Source: Allodiplogaster sudhausi | Taxonomy: Eukaryota; Nematoda; Chromadorea; Rhabditida; Diplogasteridae | NCBI GenBank assembly: GCA_945643635.1 | Contig: CALZFC010000029.1 | Span: 2,426,501-2,490,500 of the forward strand | Length of the DNA stretch: 64,000 bases | Reading direction: 5' to 3' | Shown: piece by piece, positions 14,422 to 26,012 of the stretch | Layout of the letters: every line of letters starts with the position of its first letter | Numbering within the stretch: position 1 is the stretch's first letter | Program-made: the position numbers and the translations under genes | Notes under the pieces: model-generated | The model's database searches: none | Told to the model about the DNA's origin: nothing | Seen by the model: the letters and a program-made list of their open reading frames with translations, nothing else

Positions 14422-15399
14422 AGGGCTGTTACATGTCCTGCTACCAAGACGGTGTCCGTGCCGCGTGCGGCTGCTATGATTCCTACTACCGCTTCGCAAG
14501 CGATGGCACTCCACCATGCAACGCAAATCAGCGTGCGTTAATTCATTAGATAATCTTAGAAAGAAAGTCATAGTCGGATACCGTACAAAAATATGTATGT
14601 ATGTATGTACACATATATAAATATATCTAATTTTTCTACCCCAATATAGAGTCAATTTCAAATTCAGTCTCCTGTCTGGCTCTAGCGAAGAGTTCGCCTC
14701 CGTCCGGCTGCTCTTGTCCGCCTCCTTGCGTGGCGACCACTTATGACATGTCCACATCGGCCGCCCCATTCACGCAACAAGTACGCACACTTTTCAGCTA
14801 AAAAAAACCCTAAAACTCTCTTTTGAATTCGCGCCCTTTCGAGCAGGCATAAAGAGTTTGAAGAAATACAGACTTGAAGAGAAGCAACTGCTAAAAGACA
14901 GGATAATTTAAAAGATTTACAAGGTTGAGTTGCATGGTATCATTTCCTTTATGTCTCACTTCTTATCTTTCCCTCCTTCTCGTTCTCTCAGCAACTCTCT
15001 CGCTTTGGCCTTCATGATACTGCAATGGTGAGCATCTATCTAAGAAGCGCAGCGAACATCGCCATGCGAGAGCAGCCCTCCATGACGGTTAATCTTTTTT
15101 AAAGTATATTTTGAATTACTTACAATTAATACTAGATTTTTAATGAATTTATGTTCATCTTGAGGCGTTGATAATTTTACAGATAGAGAAAAGAAAAGCG
15201 AGTCTAATCTATGATCTATGTTCTATGATCCATGATCTATAATTTATGAAATGATCTCTGATCAAGTCTAATCAGCTGATTTTAACAGTTTTCCGAGTTC
15301 CTCGCAGCGATCGGCGGCTTTGGCAGCGTGATAATGTCAATTACTATATTCGTCGCTGTCGAATTAGTAGTTATACTGATTGTTATAATTGTAAATTAA
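7004..15399 (+). CDS. EGAS-like DEG/ENaC channel protein, copy 1 (23 exons, possibly decaying)
   Basis: Member of the degenerin/epithelial sodium channel superfamily with an EGF module, resembling nematode EGAS proteins; membrane cation-channel role inferred from family. Exons: 7004-7055, 7177-7212, 7394-7449, 7643-7744, 7932-8079, 8282-8311, 8435-8508, 8674-8736, 9108-9209, 9427-9500, 9714-10060, 10352-10416, 10806-10906, 11093-11157, 11302-11489, 13141-13247, 13511-13593, 13810-13887, 14014-14109, 14424-14532, 14650-14780, 14992-15087, 15289-15399. Order of parts: signal peptide (MVPRVFRGVLTLLLSC), two Cys-rich sushi-like modules, Thr/Ser-rich mucin-like linker (exon 11), EGF module (CICSPGYTGTFC), ASC domain (GRCFTFND, INQSEYLPW, CYMSCYQDGVRAACGCYD, CSCPPPCVATTYD) and one C-terminal transmembrane helix (SVIMSITIFVAVELVVIL). 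No first transmembrane segment is seen. Exon 17 uses a GC donor. Intron 9 has lost both splice sites relative to copy 2, so function is uncertain. Confidence 0.8.
11598..12985. mobile_element. 1.4-kb fold-back palindromic element in intron 15 of EGAS copy 1
   Basis: The two halves are near-perfect inverted copies meeting near 12290. The left end reads tgacgcgatttacgagag and the right end ctctcgcaaatcgcgtca, each flanked by TA. Internal landmarks recur in inverse order: the ccggcttggattttgttcaa block, the ctgtatagagctttaaaag block and the aaacatacacca block. No coding region is visible, so it is a non-autonomous fold-back DNA element. The same intron in EGAS copy 2 is only about 180 bases (19079-19260), so insertion followed the duplication. 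Confidence 0.9.
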
Positions 15400-16274
15400 A
15401 TAAATACTTTCTCCGAATGACTCAAAGGATGTCAACGCTTATCATAATGCATGTGTTACAGGTAAACGAATCTTTTTTTAATATTTCTTATGAATGCTTA
15501 TATTGGTCATATCGATTCCATTACATTTTTTTTCCTTTGGCCTCGTAAAAAGATGCTTTTAAATGTGAAGTTTAAAAAGAATAAGAAAACATGACTGTAT
15601 ACCGTAATCTAGTTGATTTTTTTTTACTTTTGTTATTGACCCTCTCAATCTCTCTTAATCACATGCACTCTCGCCCAGGCAAAAAGCTTTCTATCTTGCT
15701 TTCCCTCACGCGTGAGGGAGAGCGACATAAATAAAGCGAAAAAAAAAAGAAATTCTTAGTAGGCTTTTGAGAATTCACCGGGACCTACAACCGAGCCTAC
15801 ACTGACAGGAGTGTGTCAAATTGAGTGCCATACGACGACCCAGCGGTTAGACATGAAAGCACTCCTTTTTTTTCTTCTCAATTCTTGCCACCTGTTTCTT
15901 GTTCGATTTGTGACTCTGGATACATTTGTTTTAAAAACTAAACAGCATCTTTCTCCCCTTCTTCCTTCGCATTCTCTCTCCTTCTCTCTTCCTTTCTTTC
16001 AGCCTTTAACGCGTCCTCTCCACAGTCTATGCGTTATTCTATTAAAGACGTATTTCTATTCAACGGAATCATTTGGTAGTAAACAACTTTTTTGACAGTC
16101 TAGTTGGTTTTGATCAACAAATCAGAATGTCATCATTATCTTGAGTCACAACAGTCAAAAGAGTATGCCTCTCTCGCTCTCTCTCTCTCTCTGTCTCTGT
16201 CTCTCTGTCTGTCTGTCTCTCTCTCTCTCTTCATCTCTCTCTCTGTCTCTCTATCTCTCTGTCTCTCTCTCCTC

Positions 16275-16314
<40 letters not shown>

Positions 16315-16351
16315 TCTTTCTCTCTATCTCTCTGTCTCTCTCTCCTCCCTT

Positions 16352-16394
<43 letters not shown>

Positions 16395-16599
16395 GTCTCT
16401 CTCTCTTCTTCGCTCTCTCTGTCTCTCTATCTCTCTGTCTCTCTCTCCTCCCTTTCTCTCTGTCTCTCTCTCTCTTCTTCTCTCTCTCTCTGTCTCTCTA
16501 TCTCTCTGTCTCTCTCTCCTCCCTTTCTCTCTCTCTCTCTCTCTCTCGTTGCGCAGTGAAATCACTTGATCAGCAGGCATGCAGATGGAGAGCATTTAT
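15400..16599. repeat. Convergent intergenic region with CT higher-order repeat
   Basis: Between the 3' ends of EGAS copies 1 and 2. 15400-16160 is unremarkable AT-rich and mixed sequence. 16170-16550 is a CT tract with a higher-order structure: a block of the type ctatctctctgtctctctct followed by cctccctttc recurs about four times (starting near 16250, 16325, 16428 and 16499). Confidence 0.85.
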
Positions 16600-19500
16600 T
16601 CAATGTACAATTAATACAACCAGATGAACTACTAATTCGATGGCTCCGAAGACAGTAATCGACATGATCACGCCGCCAAAGCCGCCGATCGCGGCGAGGA
16701 AATTGGAAAACTGTTAAGATCAGCAGATTAGACTTGATCATAGATCATAGATCACTGACTAGATTCTGTTTTTATTTATTTTTCCATTTTCAACGCTTCC
16801 AGTTGATCACAAATTTTTTTATAATGAAATGGTGAAAAGAACGACGAGTATTAAATGTACATATATACTTCAAGAGATATTAATTTAATAATAATAACTA
16901 CATTATCATACCGTCATTGCGGGTTGCTCCTGCATGGCGATGTTCGCAGCGCTTCTTAGATAGATGCTCACCATTGCGGTGTCGTGAAGGGAAAAGCGAG
17001 AGAGTTGCTGAGAGAACGAGAGAGATAGACAGAGAAAAAGAGAGATGGAAAGAGAAGAATACAGAAAGAGAGCTCTAAAGAGAAGAAGAGAGCTAGAAAG
17101 AGAACAACCAGAACGAGAGAGATAGGGTAAGAGGCTGAAAAGTGTGTATGTATGTACATACTTGCCGCGTGAAGGGCGCAGCCGACGTCGAAATGTCATA
17201 CGGGGTCGCGACACAAGGAGGCGGGCAAGAGCAGCGGGACGGCGGCGAACTCTTCACCCGTGCCAGGCAAGCAACTGCGATGATTTTGGGGGTCCATTTT
17301 TGTAATTAACTGAATTTTGTGCAGTAAATTTATTCGTTTAACTGAATCGTCAAGTAGAATTATTCATTGTACGCAAATAGATTGGTTCTATTACGGTACA
17401 CTTTATAGGATACATCTTCTTATTAAGCATTCCCTTATAACTAACTACCTGCTGCGCATTCAATCTGTCTTAATTTTCAAGCATGTTCAAAACAATCTTG
17501 TTTCGAACATGTTCGCAAAAGAAGAATTGGCAATTCTCCAGCTTATCTTCATACACATGAGTTCCGATCATGTTTCCAGCTTGTGATCACTTAATCGCTT
17601 GTGTGCACTTCCCGTTTCGAGTTTCTGAGGTGGCCACTTGGTCAGAACAAGCACGAAAATGGAGAGACAACGCAAAGAAGGAGGCGCCGGCTGTGACGAG
17701 CTCCGGTGTGCTTTTGCTCGTCACCAACGAAATTGCACAGGACAACCATGTTTCAAACATCAGACAGATTACACGCGCGGCTGATTGTCGTTAGAGACAC
17801 TGACAATGGTTTTTTTTTTTAATATCAAAATGAATTAACGCACGCTGGTTTGCGTTGCATGGCGCGGTGCCGTCGCTTGGGAAGCGGTAGTAGGAATCAT
17901 AGCAGAAACAGGCGGTACGGACACCGTCTTGGTAACAGGACACGTAGCAGCCCTGAAGGAAGATGAGAGAAGAGATACGAGAGAAGAGAGATAGTGATAA
18001 AGAGAGAGAGAGGGGAGACAAGAGACGAGATTGCAGAGAGAGATAGTGAGAAAGAGAGAGTGAAGGGGAGCGAAAGGCGAGAAAAATGAGAGAGAGAGAA
18101 GAAAAGAAAGAGAGATACAGAGAGGGAGAGCGAGAGAGAGAGAGAGAGGGAAAGTGTGAGAGAGAGACTTTCCTCACCGCAATCGTGTAAGAGCCATTAA
18201 AATAGTACGAGGATGCGTCTCGTGGTCTCGCTGCGCATTTTCTGTAAGGCTCATGAAGCAGAGTCGTCGGAGTCTGAATAAATAAAAAATATATAATTAG
18301 GAAAAAAATTAATGCTGCATAAACTCGAGAGAATCTTTTTTTATTTAAAGTTTTTTTTAATGATTAATACAAGTCTTACTTGCTCTATTGCGATAGCATA
18401 CGAGTTGCGCGGTTGAAGTATCACCTTTTGAGAATCGGCAAAAATGTCAGTGCCGACCTTCAATGATAGAAAGCAAAAAATTAGCTTCGTTAATCGTGGT
18501 TTTTTTTAAAGTAACACAATGTATTTAATTGTAAAATAAAAAAATTAGAAATTATTAAAATAGTAAAACAGAAATGATAAAAAAAAACTTTGCCTCATGC
18601 ACGTAGACAGCGACGCCAGCCGTCTGCACCCATGGCAGGTAATCGGACTGGTTGATGAAGAGCGCCGCGGCGACACCTGATACAATTCTAGTTATTATGA
18701 AGAGAAAAAAAAACGTATTGATGCATGTTTTAATCCAAATAAAAACGGTTAATTTATCTTAAAGAAGAAAAGAAAACAATTATAACGTAGTGTTGTTCTC
18801 AAATCTAAAATAAGTAAATAACTATTAAAGATAAAAATAAATAAATTTTAGAAAATGAATTAATGAAAGTAGTACTGATCTATAAAAATATAATTATAAA
18901 AATTATGAATTTATGAAAAAAGTTATAATTATTTTAAAACATTATAATATATCATAAAAAAAAGTAAGCACCTCCTCTCGGTCCAATCATGCGCGCTCGC
19001 ATCGTGATCGGCCTGCTCGCGTGATTGAAAGTAAAGCAGCGACCGAGCGACCAGTCCATCATGCGCACGACGTTTTCGCTGTTGTATACAAGAAATATTA
19101 ATTATATTTTCCCGCCAAAAAAGCTATTCAAAAAAGTAAATAAGTATAAGAAAAAACTTTTTCCGCGGGGAAAAGCGATTCAAAAAAGGAAAAATAGCTA
19201 TACGTACATACATATATAAAAAAACCTAAATATATAAATCAATGACAATAGCTCTCAAACCTGACGATGAGCTCCTGCCTTTCGAATGCTAAATACTGAA
19301 AAAGATCCGCTTCGTCATAGCCGAAATCGTTGAGATCATCCGAGTTGGCATTGAAAGAGGCGAGGAGTGCCGGGAGCGCCACTTCGAATGCGACGCTGTT
19401 GCCGGCCGAGCCGTCCACTCGCTGGACACTACGCGAGGAGTCAGCGAGCTAGAAAAAAAATATATTTTTCCCTCTTCTTCATAATGCTGTCACAATGAAA

Positions 19501-19918
19501 TAAATAGGTAAACACAGTGGCTTGAAGTATAACAAGGTGAGTACAATGGAGAATTACTTCTCTTTTTTTACAACTCACATTGAGTACAACATTCGTTGCC
19601 GAATCGCCAATCTTGTCCTTGAGTGCGTCGGTGAGTGAGATTACTGAACAATTTAGATGTAATTATGTGGCAACATTTAAAATTTATTTTTTTTTTAATG
19701 ATTAATTATTCACGCATACATAATGAGCAGTATGTGCCCGTGTAGCCGAACGAGCAGGTGCAAGGTGTGCCATCGCAGATGGCAGCAGAGTCCACGGCGA
19801 CGCACTTGCTGGCGTGCACACTGGAAGGGGTGAGAGAGGAAGCGCGGGAGAGAGAAAGAGAACGAATGCAAGAAACGAAGAGAGTGAGAGAGAACTATAG
19901 ATTGGAAGACAGAAAGAG

Positions 19919-19952
<34 letters not shown>

Positions 19953-20134
19953 CAGACAGGATATACAAGAGAAAAGGCGAAATGAGAGACATCGAGTTGT
20001 TCGTGATGTAGCCGCCGCACAATGGAGAATCTGCAGTCGTCGTCATGGCGGTAGTACCGATGGTTGTGCTCTGAAAGTTAAGAGAGAGAAAGAGAGTGAG
20101 AACGAGGGAGAGAACGAAAGGGAGTGAGAGAAGC

Positions 20135-20166
<32 letters not shown>

Positions 20167-23100
20167 AGAGAATGAGTGCAATGGTGCTCCACCGAATTCA
20201 GCAACCGGTTGAAATAAAGCGATTTCATCTTGAAAATTTTGATCAAAACAGGGAGATCCGGCCGATTGGTGCACTTAGAAAAACAATTGTCCAATGAATA
20301 AATAAGCAAGGGTACAAACAGTTGTGACTGATGAGATCTCCGAAGTAGAGCTCGTCGTAATTGTTGTCGCGCTGTCCAGAGATTTCGTTACCGGCGCTGC
20401 CGTTGTTGTCCTAAGTCAGAAGGGGAAGAGACCGCAAGCGAGGTCGTCGTCATTATCTCCGTTGTTGATGTTGTTGTAGTCGTTGGCGAGGTGGTAGATT
20501 GGGTCGTAGTCGTTGTCGTTGTAGTTGTGTTCGCTGAAATAGAGATAAAAGAGAGGGAGAGAAAAGAGAGGGAGAGAGAGGAAAAGGGAGTGAGAGAGGA
20601 GTAGAGAGAGGGAGAGAAAAGGAGAGGGAGAGAGAGAAAAGAGAGTGAGAAAGGAGAACAATGAGAGAGAGAGGTAGAAATAGAGAGAAGGCGAGAGATC
20701 CGTACGTAATCTGCACACAATCGGCCCGCGCTGCCATTGATACGGCGTCGTGAACGTGCCGTCAATGGCGTAGTAATACCTAAAATAGCCTTGATTTATT
20801 TTCTGACTATAATTTGATAATTTAAAAAAAATTAAGTTATTTAAAAAATATCTTTTTGCAGACATCATCATGTATGAGCTGATAAACCGTGGAAGAAATT
20901 TTTGAATTTATTTTTATCACTTTCTGCCTGAGTCTGCTGCAGAGTGCCTAAATGCAAATATTAGCGTGTATCAAGGCAACTCGGCAACTTGCCAGAACCA
21001 GTAGGAGGGCCCACTGCCATCATAGGTCATATATTTACACTGTAGACTTGTCGCCCACTCCGAGTATTCGAACGTGTAAAAGTTGTAGTACTGTAAAGGA
21101 GAAAACGGTTGTGGTACGGTAAAGGGGTCTTGTTGAGGTACTGTAAGAAAAAACTTTCCGAACTACTGAAAGAACTGTTGAATTTCTGCAAGTTGTAATG
21201 CAGAAAGCACAGGTAAGAACTAAAAAAAGACTCAAATGAATCTTAATAGCATTTGGTCCAGTTGTAGAAATAGGAGATTTCTTTCTAAAGAAGGCCCATT
21301 TTGAAGGCTAAAAAAGTAAGAAAAAAATTAATGAATATAAATAATTCTTCGAGCGTGCCGACGTCGCACGAAACCTCGCAGATATCACCGTTGTCGACAA
21401 TTTTGGATACCTTAAAGGAGCCAAAAACTCCACAAAATAGTTGTTTGAAACAATCATTGTTTTGGCGTAAAACTGAAACAATATTGTTTGACATATCAAA
21501 CAATTCAATTTTTTTCATTGTTTGATATATTAAACAATATTGTTTCAGTTTTACTCCAAAACAATGATAGTTTCAAACAATTAATTTTTTTGTGTGCCAC
21601 TGCTTGAATTCGCGCCTCGTTCCCTGACATAAGACCGTGAGAGCACCACATAAGTGATTTAGAGAGATTCTGACAGGGAAATTGACATGGACAACGGCAA
21701 AGTATCGCGCTAATTTAGAAATCATTGACTATTATGCGCACTTATAAGCGAGAGGAAGAATAAAAAAAACCGTTATAATTTTTAAAAATAAATTTTTTTT
21801 AAAGAAAAAAACCTGCGTCGTGCACTCGCCCGTGAGCACGCAGGCGACCTCGGCGTTGAGAAGAAAGCAGCCGTTGCTGCACGAGACTGTGTGTAAGAAA
21901 GCAGATATGAGATATTTCGAGACAATAAAAAAAATAAATATAAATATAAAAAAATAAAATTTACAAAACTCGAATACATGTACATATGTATGTATATGAA
22001 ATATATATATTTTTTAAAGTAATATAGTGTTTTTTTTCACTACCTGACGGCTTCATGGAGTAAACGCCGGCAACTGAAACGGCAATTTTAATTACACATA
22101 CATTTTTATTTGTGCATTTTATTTCGCTTTTTTATTCTAGCCTTTATTCTACGAAATAATTTGTACTTTCACATTCAAAAGTTGACTGGGGTTGTAAATA
22201 TATGACCAAGAAGAGTAAACATTTAATCAGTTAAATGAAATAAAATAAATAAATAATTATTTAATTAATTAAAATAAAACCTGGTCGACACGCCAACTCG
22301 GGATGCCATCCAGCGGCGTCAGAGTGCGCTGCGCCGTCCGCCATCGTCGTCCACGTCCACCACCACGACGACGCTACGCACGTCAGCGGGGAGACGACGT
22401 TGTCGGTGGCGTCCGCATAGTTGAGCCACTGAATGTATGTATGTACAATACGGCTAGAAAGTATCGTCAAAACGAACTTTTTAGTCTGAAATCTTTGAGT
22501 TAAAACTTCTAGGAAGTATACAGTCCCGCCCAGGATCTTGGTACCAAGGATGCGTCGGACGCATCGGACGCATCCAAATGCATCCTCGTTAATAACTATT
22601 TTCCTAGGACATGCTAAAATATTTTAACTGGTACATTAGTTTGCATATTGAGAACGGATGCTACTGATAAAAAAAATTGATAATTTCTAATCATTTGATA
22701 AGATGTTATCAGTTTTTGCTTATAAAAAATTTCATTTCTTATATTTTTCAATGAAATTTCTCCTGCACCATTATATTCTCTCTACCCACATCCCCAAATA
22801 ATAAAAGTAGATATTGTATCATTGATAACTGAAATCGATAAATAAGGCCTTATCACGCATGTTCATTAGCTGAGCAGATTCGCCTAACGATTCTGAATCT
22901 AATTATGTAATCAGTTTTCAAATAAAGTGCCGATTAACAATATATTTTTGATTGTGTGTACTTTACATGACTTTCTTCTAATGAACATGCGTGATAAGGT
23001 CTTATTTATCGATTTCAGTTATCAATGATACAATCTCTACTTTTATTATTTGGGGATGTGGGTAGAGACAAAATAATGGTGCAGGAGAAATTTCATTGAA

Positions 23101-24431
23101 AAATATAAGAAATGAAATTTTTTATAAGCAAAAACTGATAACTTCTTATCAAATGATTAGAAATTATCGATTTTTTATCAGTAGCATCCGTTCTCTATAT
23201 GCAAACTAATGTACCAGTTAAAATATTTTAGCATGTCCTAGTAAAATAGTTATTAACGAGGATGCATTTGGATGCGTCCGACGCATCCTAGGTACCAAGA
23301 TCTTGGGCGGGACTGTATGTGTGTCGCGCCCGCGTAGTTGAGCCACTGCGCGAACAAAGAGAATAGTATATGCACAAGACTTCTATTTCATATATAAAAT
23401 AAAAGAATCCATTCAAAATCTAGATACAACGAGCTCGTAGCCGGCGTCACATCTAATGACGCACAACGCTGCGTCATCCCTAATGAGTACGACGTCCGTG
23501 CACTGCCAGCTTGGGAACTCTCGGCACGCCTTAGCAACAACAAAAAAAAGTAATTTTTTTACATTATTTTTTTGCCATAAATGTCTCTCTTTTTCTTCTG
23601 GCAACGGCATTCGAGATGCACGCTAAATCATTTGTAATGTATAACTTTACCATAGTTGTAAAATAAAGAATTCTATTAATCGCTTCTAACCAACGAATTC
23701 GAGTAGATAAACCGACAGTTCAACACCGAACACCGCACTTGCACTAAAAGATACGTAAGCAAAAAATAATAATGTTTCTAATAGTAAATGAAGTTTCTGA
23801 AAGCTTATAATCTAAGCATTTGTTTAGGTAATTCTTGAGTAGCATTTTGTTTAGAGAAATTGTTTAGTACAATGAATGGTCAAGTGCATTTGTCAGTCAA
23901 GCAGTTTGATTTATAGCGATAATAACTACTTACTTGACGAAAAGTCCTGCGCGCGAACAATCACTTGCCCTGAAGTGTAGCTTATTTTTTCAAAAAGTAT
24001 AATTAGAAGCTAGAAAAAAAATTTGGTAATAATAGTAGTAATAACATGTTTACTTGTTTAATCCATGATTGTGGAATAAACATGTAATAAACTTGTAATA
24101 AAAAGAGATGTTCAAATACTATCAGATAACATGACGCTGTATTCCGTTTATATGAAAATGTTATGTCACATCCTTTAACGACGTATATATAAGTATATGC
24201 TTAAAATTATATCATGGATATCTCGTCTAATTTTCTTCTATGGTCTAGGCGCCGTGAACATACATAGGTATGTTCTTGAAGTATTGTACCATCATTTTAT
24301 ACTTTTTTTAATATAAATAAATAAATAATATAAATTAAGAAAAAAGTAAATACAGAATGGACACACTGACATGCCAGTAGAAGAATTACTCTGACCGTCA
24401 GAGCGCACATTCTCATTGATCCCGATGCCAT
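16600..24431 (-). CDS. EGAS-like DEG/ENaC channel protein, copy 2 (23 exons, possibly decaying)
   Basis: Inverted paralogue of copy 1. Exons in gene order: 24371-24431, 23934-23970, 23691-23743, 23428-23529, 22281-22428, 22044-22073, 21813-21886, 21348-21410, 20981-21090, 20706-20779, 20320-20533, 19991-20070, 19720-19820, 19579-19643, 19261-19448, 18972-19078, 18594-18676, 18380-18457, 18178-18273, 17844-17952, 17162-17274, 16912-17007, 16600-16710. Most exon lengths are identical to copy 1. Parts: signal peptide (MRMCALTVRVILLLA), sushi-like modules, shorter Thr-rich linker, EGF module (CTCSFGYTGTYC), ASC domain (GRCFTFNH, CYVSCYQDGVRTACFCYD) and C-terminal helix. Oddities: exon 8 is followed by GAATTA instead of a GT donor; exon 11 has a length that breaks the frame; exon 2 has one extra T relative to copy 1; exon 21 is 18 bases shorter through a shifted acceptor; exon 17 again uses a GC donor (GAG|GCAAAG). 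Confidence 0.8.
21441..21580. mobile_element. 140-bp perfect-hairpin element in intron 7 of EGAS copy 2
   Basis: Arms ttgtttgaaacaatcattgt and its inverse (acaatgatagtttcaaacaa at the right end) pair almost completely around a loop near 21510. It is AT-rich and non-coding. It lies just upstream (in gene orientation) of exon 8, whose 5' donor is missing. Confidence 0.85.
22521..23315. mobile_element. 0.8-kb palindromic element with TA target duplication in intron 4 of EGAS copy 2
   Basis: Ends are CAGTCCCGCCCAGGATCTTG and its inverse at 23296-23315, flanked by TA on both sides (22519-22520 and 23316-23317). The body is an inverted repeat throughout (for example ggatgcgtcc, acatgctaaaatattttaac and gcaaaaactgataac blocks recur inverted). 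No ORF. The TA duplication and CAGT ends suggest a Tc1/mariner-type non-autonomous element (inference). The matching intron of copy 1 (7745-7931) lacks it. Confidence 0.88.
23318..23349 (-). repeat. Partial duplicate of the 5' end of EGAS copy 2 exon 5
   Basis: Just outside the TA-flanked element the minus strand reads cagtggctcaactacgcggg, matching the acceptor and first codons (WLNYA) of exon 5 at 22428. It probably arose during or after the element insertion and adds a second usable-looking acceptor. Confidence 0.6.
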
Positions 24432-25412
24432 TCTATTAAAGTGGAACTGCCATGAATCTAGAAACAAAATAATAAGCTATATTATAATAATAAGTTAACA
24501 GTGACTAATTTTTAACATCTATCCAGGGTGACAAATCCAACTAAAATAAAGTGGAAAGAATTGAAGAAAAGGGATCTTTTTAACGTACTTGCTCCCATGC
24601 CTCCTACCATCTCGATCCCGGTGATTTGTCCTTTGTTTCATCTCTAAAGCATCCTCCCACGTTCTTTTTTCTTCACTAATTTCTATCTCTCTCTCTTTCA
24701 CACACTTCGCGCTCTCTCTTCTCTTCCTCTAACACCTACTCTCCCTCACCTCTTTACATCTTCCTCTCTCACTCCTTATTCTTTTTCCAGACACTTTGTT
24801 ACATGGAGATTACAATGTTACTGAATTTTTTGTTAAGACTATCCGGTCCAACTAGAAACATCATTAGGAAAAGTGAGAATGCGTCCTGAAAGGGCCCTGA
24901 GGAGAAAAACCACATTTTCCCCACGCCGTAGTGTAGAATTTAGGGAGTGACGTCATCACACATTGCCTATTTTGTCCGCATGCACTCCCTCATTCTACAA
25001 GAAAGAAGGTGAAAACTAGGTGCGAAGCGGCAAGCCACGCTTGAGATTCGAGGGAAGGGAAGAAAAGCAGAGAGCAAAAGGCTCACAAAGTCTAGTTTGT
25101 AGTGATGGATACTGTGCTAGCATACCGCCAAAACTTTTTACAATATCTTGCGCGAATTCAAACGTTAGTTCAGCACAAGTGGCTTTCAAACTCCATGGAT
25201 AGTTCCTTTAAGTTGAATTATATAATTCTTATTATAATATTATTTTATTATTTACTTACATATATTTATTTATTCATTGATTGACTTGTTTTATTAGAAT
25301 TCGATCTTCCCTAAGTTTTGCCCTCTGCACTATGCCTAAATTAGCAGTTTTCGTCGAGTTTAAAAAAAATGACGAATATTTTTTAAATAATAAATGAAGA
25401 AAAATGTACCAG
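24432..25412. other. Spacer between EGAS copies 2 and 3, no gene seen
   Basis: AT-rich to mixed sequence with a short CT-rich stretch at about 24680-24790. No exon of the missing 5' half of EGAS copy 3 was found here. Confidence 0.7.
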
Positions 25413-25981
25413 GCGTCGCCTCGACTCTCTTCATCAATCAGTCCGAGTATCTGCCATGGGTGCAGACGGCCGGCGTCGCTGTTTACGTGCATGAAGTAAT
25501 GTTTAAAAAAATAATAATTTTAGTTTTAAAATTTTTTAATTATTATTTTTTTTATTTTTATTTTAAATTTAAACGTAAAATCTTACTAATTGTAAGAAAG
25601 TATTCTTAAAAAAAACCCTAATCTATTTCCACTTCGCTATCAATCAAGGTAGGCACTGACATTTTTGCCGATTCTCAAAAGGTGCGCCTGCAACCGCGCT
25701 ACTTGTATGCCATCGCTATTGAGCAAGTAAGACTGGTTTTAATCATTAAAAAATATTTTAAAAAAGGGAGATGATCGCGAGCTTTTACGCTTAAAAAATA
25801 TATAGCATTAATTTTTTTCCTAACTATATATATATATTTTTTTAATCAGACTATGACGACTTTGCTTCATGAGCCATACAGAAAATGCGCAGCGAGTCCA
25901 AGTGATGCCTCGTCGTACTATTTTAATGGCTCTTACACAGTTGCTGTGAGTAAACTCTCTCTCTCTCTAACTTTCCCTCCT

Positions 25982-26012
<31 letters not shown>

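Noticed and set aside
20430..20460. A 22-base intron to rescue the frame of EGAS copy 2 exon 11
   Set aside because: Too short, and removing it still does not restore the frame; an indel is simpler.
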